A DNA stretch of 8,212 nucleotides, taken from contig JACPXA010000169.1 of NCBI GenBank assembly GCA_016196785.1, forward strand, positions 1 to 8,212, given 5' to 3'. The stretch comes from Elusimicrobiota bacterium. GTDB taxonomy: Bacteria; Elusimicrobiota; Elusimicrobia; 2-01-FULL-59-12; JACPXA01. Of this stretch, positions 5,801 through 8,212 are shown in pieces. Made by a program: the position numbers and the translations under genes. A model generated the notes under the pieces. That model did not search any database. It saw only the letters and a list, made by a program, of their open reading frames with translations, and had not been told where the DNA came from. Each line of letters begins with the position of its first letter. Positions within the stretch are counted from its first letter, which is position 1.

Positions 5801-7040
5801 AGAGATCCCGCGCTTCCGGGTCATGGCTGAGGAGAGGCAGCAACACCTGTTTCGCCACCGGATACGCCCGCAGGTCAAGCGCGAGTCGGGTGACGTCCCG
5901 CCAGACCGGCATGTACTCCGCGTCCAGGAGTTGCCGGTGATGCACGCGCACAAACTCTTGGAGCACCTTCAACGCGTGGTCGTCTTGACCGTTCGCATGG
6001 GAGGCCACGGCCTCCTGGTAGTGGTAGTTCAGGTGATCGGGAAACGCGTGGTAGGCCTTGGCCCAACTCATCGCCGCGTCCCTGAACATCCCTTGTGCGG
6101 TCTGGACCCTGGCCAGCAAGGGGAAGAGCTCGGTCTCCTGAGGATAACGGTCCACCAACTGACTCAACAACGTGCTGGCCTGCCGATACTGCTGCAGATC
6201 CATGGCGAGTTGTGCGACGACCCGCCACAACTGGAGAAATTGCGGATCGTCCAGCTCTTCTTGATACTGGGTGATCAGCATCTGGAGACTCGTCACGGCG
6301 TGCTCGGTCTGCCCGCTGTGGTACAACGCAGAGGCTTCCTGGTACTGATACGCAGGGTTGTCGGGAAAGAGCTGCAGGACTTTGGCCCAGGTGTTGGCGG
6401 CCTCGGGAAAATCCCCTTGCAAGGTCTGGGCCCTGGCTAGGAGCGGATAGAGGTCGGTGTGTTGGGGGTCGCGTGCCAGCAATTGGCTCACCACCGTCCG
6501 GGCTTCATCGTACTGCCGCCGCTCCACCAGCAGGAGGGAGACGTCGCGCCAGACGGAGAACTGCTCTGGGTTGAGGCGCAAGCTGGTTTCAAATGCGGCG
6601 AGCGCCTCCGGCAGCTTTCCCAACTTCACCATCGCGCTGCCGAACAGATTCCAGGCTTCGAGGTCGGTCCCTTGCCGCGCGGTGATGCGCGTCGCGACCT
6701 TCGCCGCCTCTGCCACACGCCCTGCCTTCCAGAGCACCCACATCAGATCTCTGAGGAACTCCACGTTCTCCGGCTGCAATTTGACCAACTCTTCATAGCG
6801 ACGGGCGGCCCGCCCATACTGACCAGCGCGGTAGTTGGAGATCGCCTCTTCCTGCAGCGACGTCACCGCGTCCGTCGCGAAGGCCGGTGGCCGATGTGGT
6901 CTGGCATGAGCGGGAGCCAGCGTCTCCGGCTCCACGGCCCTCACTCGATCCGCGTCGATCGATTGGGCGTTCGCGCGCGACGCAGCCACCACCATGCCTC
7001 CCACCACCCCCACGAGCGTCACGCAGAACCCCGTTCTCAT
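2883..7040 (-). CDS. TPR - polysaccharide deacetylase - outer-membrane beta-barrel fusion (PgaA/PgaB-like)
   Basis: A 1385-residue exported protein. Residues 1-25 are a signal peptide (cleavage after ANA). TPR helices run from about 62 to 755, including four roughly 108-residue tandem units (186-613). A NodB-type deacetylase follows (about 757-1000) with YHG at 764, the metal/catalytic Asp pair TFDD (827-828), HGAYAH with His884 and His889, and AYAYPE near 950. The His-x4-His spacing is that of PgaB. Further helical, TPR-like sequence (about 1005-1100) leads to a beta-barrel (about 1106-1385) ending QFRF, the terminal Phe expected for Bam-dependent assembly. In known Pga systems PgaA exports and PgaB partially de-N-acetylates poly-N-acetylglucosamine; here both roles appear in one chain, without the PgaB hydrolase domain. 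The ATG at 7040 overlaps the previous stop (TGATG) with GGGAGG 6 bases upstream. The substrate is inferred, not shown. Confidence 0.9.
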   Translation of the reverse strand: MRTGFCVTLVGVVGGMVVAASRANAQSIDADRVRAVEPETLAPAHARPHRPPAFATDAVTSLQEEAISNYRAGQYGRAARRYEELVKLQPENVEFLRDLMWVLWKAGRVAEAAKVATRITARQGTDLEAWNLFGSAMVKLGKLPEALAAFETSLRLNPEQFSVWRDVSLLLVERRQYDEARTVVSQLLARDPQHTDLYPLLARAQTLQGDFPEAANTWAKVLQLFPDNPAYQYQEASALYHSGQTEHAVTSLQMLITQYQEELDDPQFLQLWRVVAQLAMDLQQYRQASTLLSQLVDRYPQETELFPLLARVQTAQGMFRDAAMSWAKAYHAFPDHLNYHYQEAVASHANGQDDHALKVLQEFVRVHHRQLLDAEYMPVWRDVTRLALDLRAYPVAKQVLLPLLSHDPEARDLYPLLARTHMLQGEFAEAANTWAYVHQLFPDNLAYQYQEASALYHSGQTEHAVANLQQLISQHHEELNDLGALPVWRTIVQLALDLRQYDQAGALLTQLLVLFPKETELYVLLARTQTMQGDFAQAANSWAQVSRFFPDNPAYSYQEAVALSHSGKPEQAVSMLETMMESHPEYDPGLSLLVNQAIVRGDWDEAIRALERRLANPAPKDEPFLFRLADIYHHVGDPKRYVSTLDRYLKLNPSKGEVLLLKAEHDKATHHLHAAATYYKKVLTMNPWSIKALTGLSDLYHITGRSGKAIELIRRVRQLDPTDPYLMLEQARYLYGVGNFKASKRLMTEWLHANHGPILLTLGYHGLVSSLEDPLLASPIHMTAHAFEEQIRTLKETGFTPVTTEDVRAWYQGTLELPEHPVLITFDDARLDSFEHADPILARYGFKATMFVPLVNVERNLPGYASWDQVARYQRTGRWEIQAHGAYAHLSIPIDAEGRTGLFLLNRQWLKDEQRLETSTEWKNRIAADYRLSQATIHTHLGTTPMAYAYPESDFGQMSVPNVPEAAPTNLKLTRDVFGLTFRQDSHGLNVRSKDPLLLTRLEPPVFSPAHRLLEHVAYHSPFTLMYLTLARQAMWEGRFREARKWLACLQGEQVPEALMLVEHARLNFIADNPRAGRALLNQTVQMAPSPDILQIAEDVREGNPTWVWAPSVSFHQDNRHRQSVVGGQDVGSWTIGPTLWRLRHRSGWFHESGVSDVIASGGGLGTTINLGLFHQVSADVLGHWFSGDTATGITALGSLRSRWLDSFTTDVEVGHTPVETARALNAGVRDRYVSLRGDVKPQGLWRASASAKLSSLSDDNTRYTAIAETSTGLGMLLPSVRLMYRFTFDHTQQVSLNYYSPRQLMLHQVGPEWHAQFWEGFELFARYLPGYGQEEASRAQFSQELELEAPIWWRKKISFRPTFSMSRTPSYQSSQVGLKLQFRF
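5202..6485 (-). repeat. Four tandem ~108-residue units within the TPR region
   Basis: Units start near residues 186, 294, 402 and 510 of the fusion protein, and the fourth is a few residues shorter. Each holds a YPLLAR-like helix, QG.F..AANTWA, a FPDN..Y.YQEA helix and a final W/LAxDLxxY helix. The DNA of units 1 and 3 is far more alike than either is to units 2 and 4: 5647-5726 and 6295-6374 match at 75 of 80 bases, exactly 648 bases apart. Confidence 0.8.
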
Positions 7041-8212
7041 CACGAACCTCCCTTGACCAGCGGTGCCGGGTTATACAATGGCACGAGGACGAAACTGGCC
7101 GATTCGATGCCGGCCGCGCCTCGGACGTTATCCGACAGGAGCAACTCCACCACGCCGTGCCGATCCACCGGAGGGGAGAGCGAGGCGAGGGCCAACACGG
7201 GCTGGTCGTTGACCGAGAGCGTCAGATGCTCGCCGGTGAGGATGATCGTGGTCCTCAGCCGGTCCTGGGCCACGGAGGGCCATGGCGCCTCGGCCAACTG
7301 CGTCCGCATCCCTCCGGCATCCTGTTCGACGAGAATGGCCTCCTTCGTGAAGCCCACTCGAATGCCCTGGCCGAGGGACGGGTTGGAACGCAGCAGCACC
7401 CACACATCCCCAACGTAAGACAGCAGATTCATCTCGAGGACCAGGTCGTTGTGGCCGCTGGTGCACGCCCAGGACAAGGCGGTCGAGCGCGCGTCCATCG
7501 GCACGACCAGCGCGAAGGGATATCGGTCCGTTGAGGCGTGCGCGTCAATCGCCAGGCCCCAGATCCGGGGGCCGACGCGCCGCGCCGTCAAATGCGCCGC
7601 GCCGTCGATCGACACCTCGGCCAACAGGCGGTCGACGAGCTCTTGCGCGCTCCACGGAGGACGGGCCGACAGATGCGCAAGCCGCACACGCCCGTCAGAG
7701 ACCTGATTGAGCGCCGTCTGGGTCATCCGCAAATCGAGCGCCACGCGGCGCGGGGTCCCATGCCAGACGCCGGGGGCAGCCAGCTCACAGGCCAGTTGAT
7801 CGGTCTGCGGATCCGGGGGCAGCCGATGCCATGCCACATCCCAATGACCCGAGCGCTTCATCTGATCGAGCGTATGACGGCTCACATAGCGCCGATCCGC
7901 CTGCTCCAGCGCCCGCCAGTCGGTCAGCCACACCGCGGGACACTGCCGCTGCTCGAGAATCGGCGCCAAGGTCTCGTAGGTGTGGCGATAGCCGGAATGA
8001 AACAGGATCACGACGGTTTTTTTGGGAAGCGCAAGACCCCGCTCGAGCCGTGACAGAACGGTGGACAACAACATCGGCTGAAACCCTGCGTCCTGCAATC
8101 CCTCGAGCCAGCTGGTCACCTGCGCTTTCGCCGCCTCCGTCTCCCCGTCGTCATTCGGCACTTCCGGAATGCGAATCATCAGAAACCACTCCACGCCCTC
8201 TCCCGGCGCGAG
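7040..8212 (-). CDS. Degenerate polysaccharide deacetylase-like protein with jelly-roll-like C-terminus (5' end outside window)
   Basis: The frame is open to the right edge (391 codons). Numbering here is from a GTG at 8194, but no signal peptide follows it and the deacetylase fold begins almost at once, so the true start probably lies outside. Residues about 4-130 align by eye with the deacetylase domain of the next gene: VTSWLEGLQDAGFQP, then ILFHSGYRHTYETLAPIL, then YVSRHTLDQMKRSGHWDVAWH. The catalytic TFDD is replaced by LFHS (64-67), the second metal His after His123 is an Asp (128), the usual YH near the start is IR, and the YP motif is missing. It is therefore expected to be inactive as a deacetylase. 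The second half (about 195-378) has a jelly-roll-like strand pattern ending in LTLSVNDQPVL and ESASFVLVP. It may bind polymer or scaffold the active enzyme. The stop overlaps the next start. Confidence 0.75.
   Translation of the reverse strand, partial: LAPGEGVEWFLMIRIPEVPNDDGETEAAKAQVTSWLEGLQDAGFQPMLLSTVLSRLERGLALPKKTVVILFHSGYRHTYETLAPILEQRQCPAVWLTDWRALEQADRRYVSRHTLDQMKRSGHWDVAWHRLPPDPQTDQLACELAAPGVWHGTPRRVALDLRMTQTALNQVSDGRVRLAHLSARPPWSAQELVDRLLAEVSIDGAAHLTARRVGPRIWGLAIDAHASTDRYPFALVVPMDARSTALSWACTSGHNDLVLEMNLLSYVGDVWVLLRSNPSLGQGIRVGFTKEAILVEQDAGGMRTQLAEAPWPSVAQDRLRTTIILTGEHLTLSVNDQPVLALASLSPPVDRHGVVELLLSDNVRGAAGIESASFVLVPLYNPAPLVKGGS
7047..7052 (-). promoter_or_regulatory. Ribosome-binding site of the fusion gene
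   Basis: GGGAGG on the minus strand lies inside the last codons of the upstream gene, 6 bases before the ATG at 7040. A GTG one codon earlier would be only 3 bases away, so the ATG is preferred. The TGATG stop-start overlap indicates translational coupling. Confidence 0.7.

Noticed and set aside
4080..6440. A 786-codon open frame on the plus strand
   Set aside because: It is antisense to the fusion gene with codons exactly aligned, so it stays open simply because the sense gene avoids TTA, CTA and TCA codons. It has no ribosome-binding site or recognisable domain, and the sense strand has clear motifs.
6459..7418. A 319-codon plus-strand open frame
   Set aside because: Same cause: antisense shadow across the end of one real gene and the start of another, with no domain and a composition of reverse-read codons.

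Overview
The window is GC-rich DNA from a Gram-negative (outer-membrane) bacterium. All supported genes lie on the minus strand, so the order of reading is from right to left. Ribosome-binding sites are strong and canonical (AAAGGAGG, AAAGGAGGTGA). Gene style and palindromic intergenic repeats would fit a Nitrospirota-like genome, but that is an impression from the sequence and no taxonomic marker is present.

Right part (1991-8212): a compact, probably co-transcribed module for making or exporting a surface polysaccharide. First comes a gene that runs off the right edge (7040-8212). It encodes a deacetylase-fold protein that has lost its catalytic residues, followed by a jelly-roll-like C-terminal half. 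Its stop overlaps the start of a very large gene (2883-7040). That protein has a signal peptide, a long TPR solenoid with about 108-residue tandem repeats, a NodB/PgaB-type polysaccharide deacetylase domain with intact metal-binding residues, more helical repeats, and a C-terminal outer-membrane beta-barrel ending in Phe. It looks like PgaA (TPR plus porin) and the deacetylase half of PgaB combined in one chain. A secreted jelly-roll (LamG/ConA-like) protein follows (1991-2854). No polysaccharide synthase is seen; it could lie beyond the right edge.

Middle part (1750-1990): a 98-bp imperfect palindrome, then a 27-codon small ORF with a strong ribosome-binding site. The small ORF stops two bases before the start of a periplasmic protein (1184-1747) that has an OB-like small domain and a Pro/Ser/Ala-rich tail.

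Left part (1-1186): two further palindromic elements of unrelated sequence sit between the periplasmic protein and a histidine phosphatase gene (49-885). One is MITE-like, with 19-bp inverted termini and a flanking 10-bp direct repeat, and its end supplies the stop codon of the periplasmic protein gene. The other is built from CGCAGAT/ATCTGCG words. Bases 1-48 hold nothing I can identify.

The most interesting object is the TPR-deacetylase-barrel fusion next to a catalytically dead deacetylase paralogue. It suggests a Pga-like export route in which polymer de-N-acetylation is covalently coupled to the outer-membrane pore.
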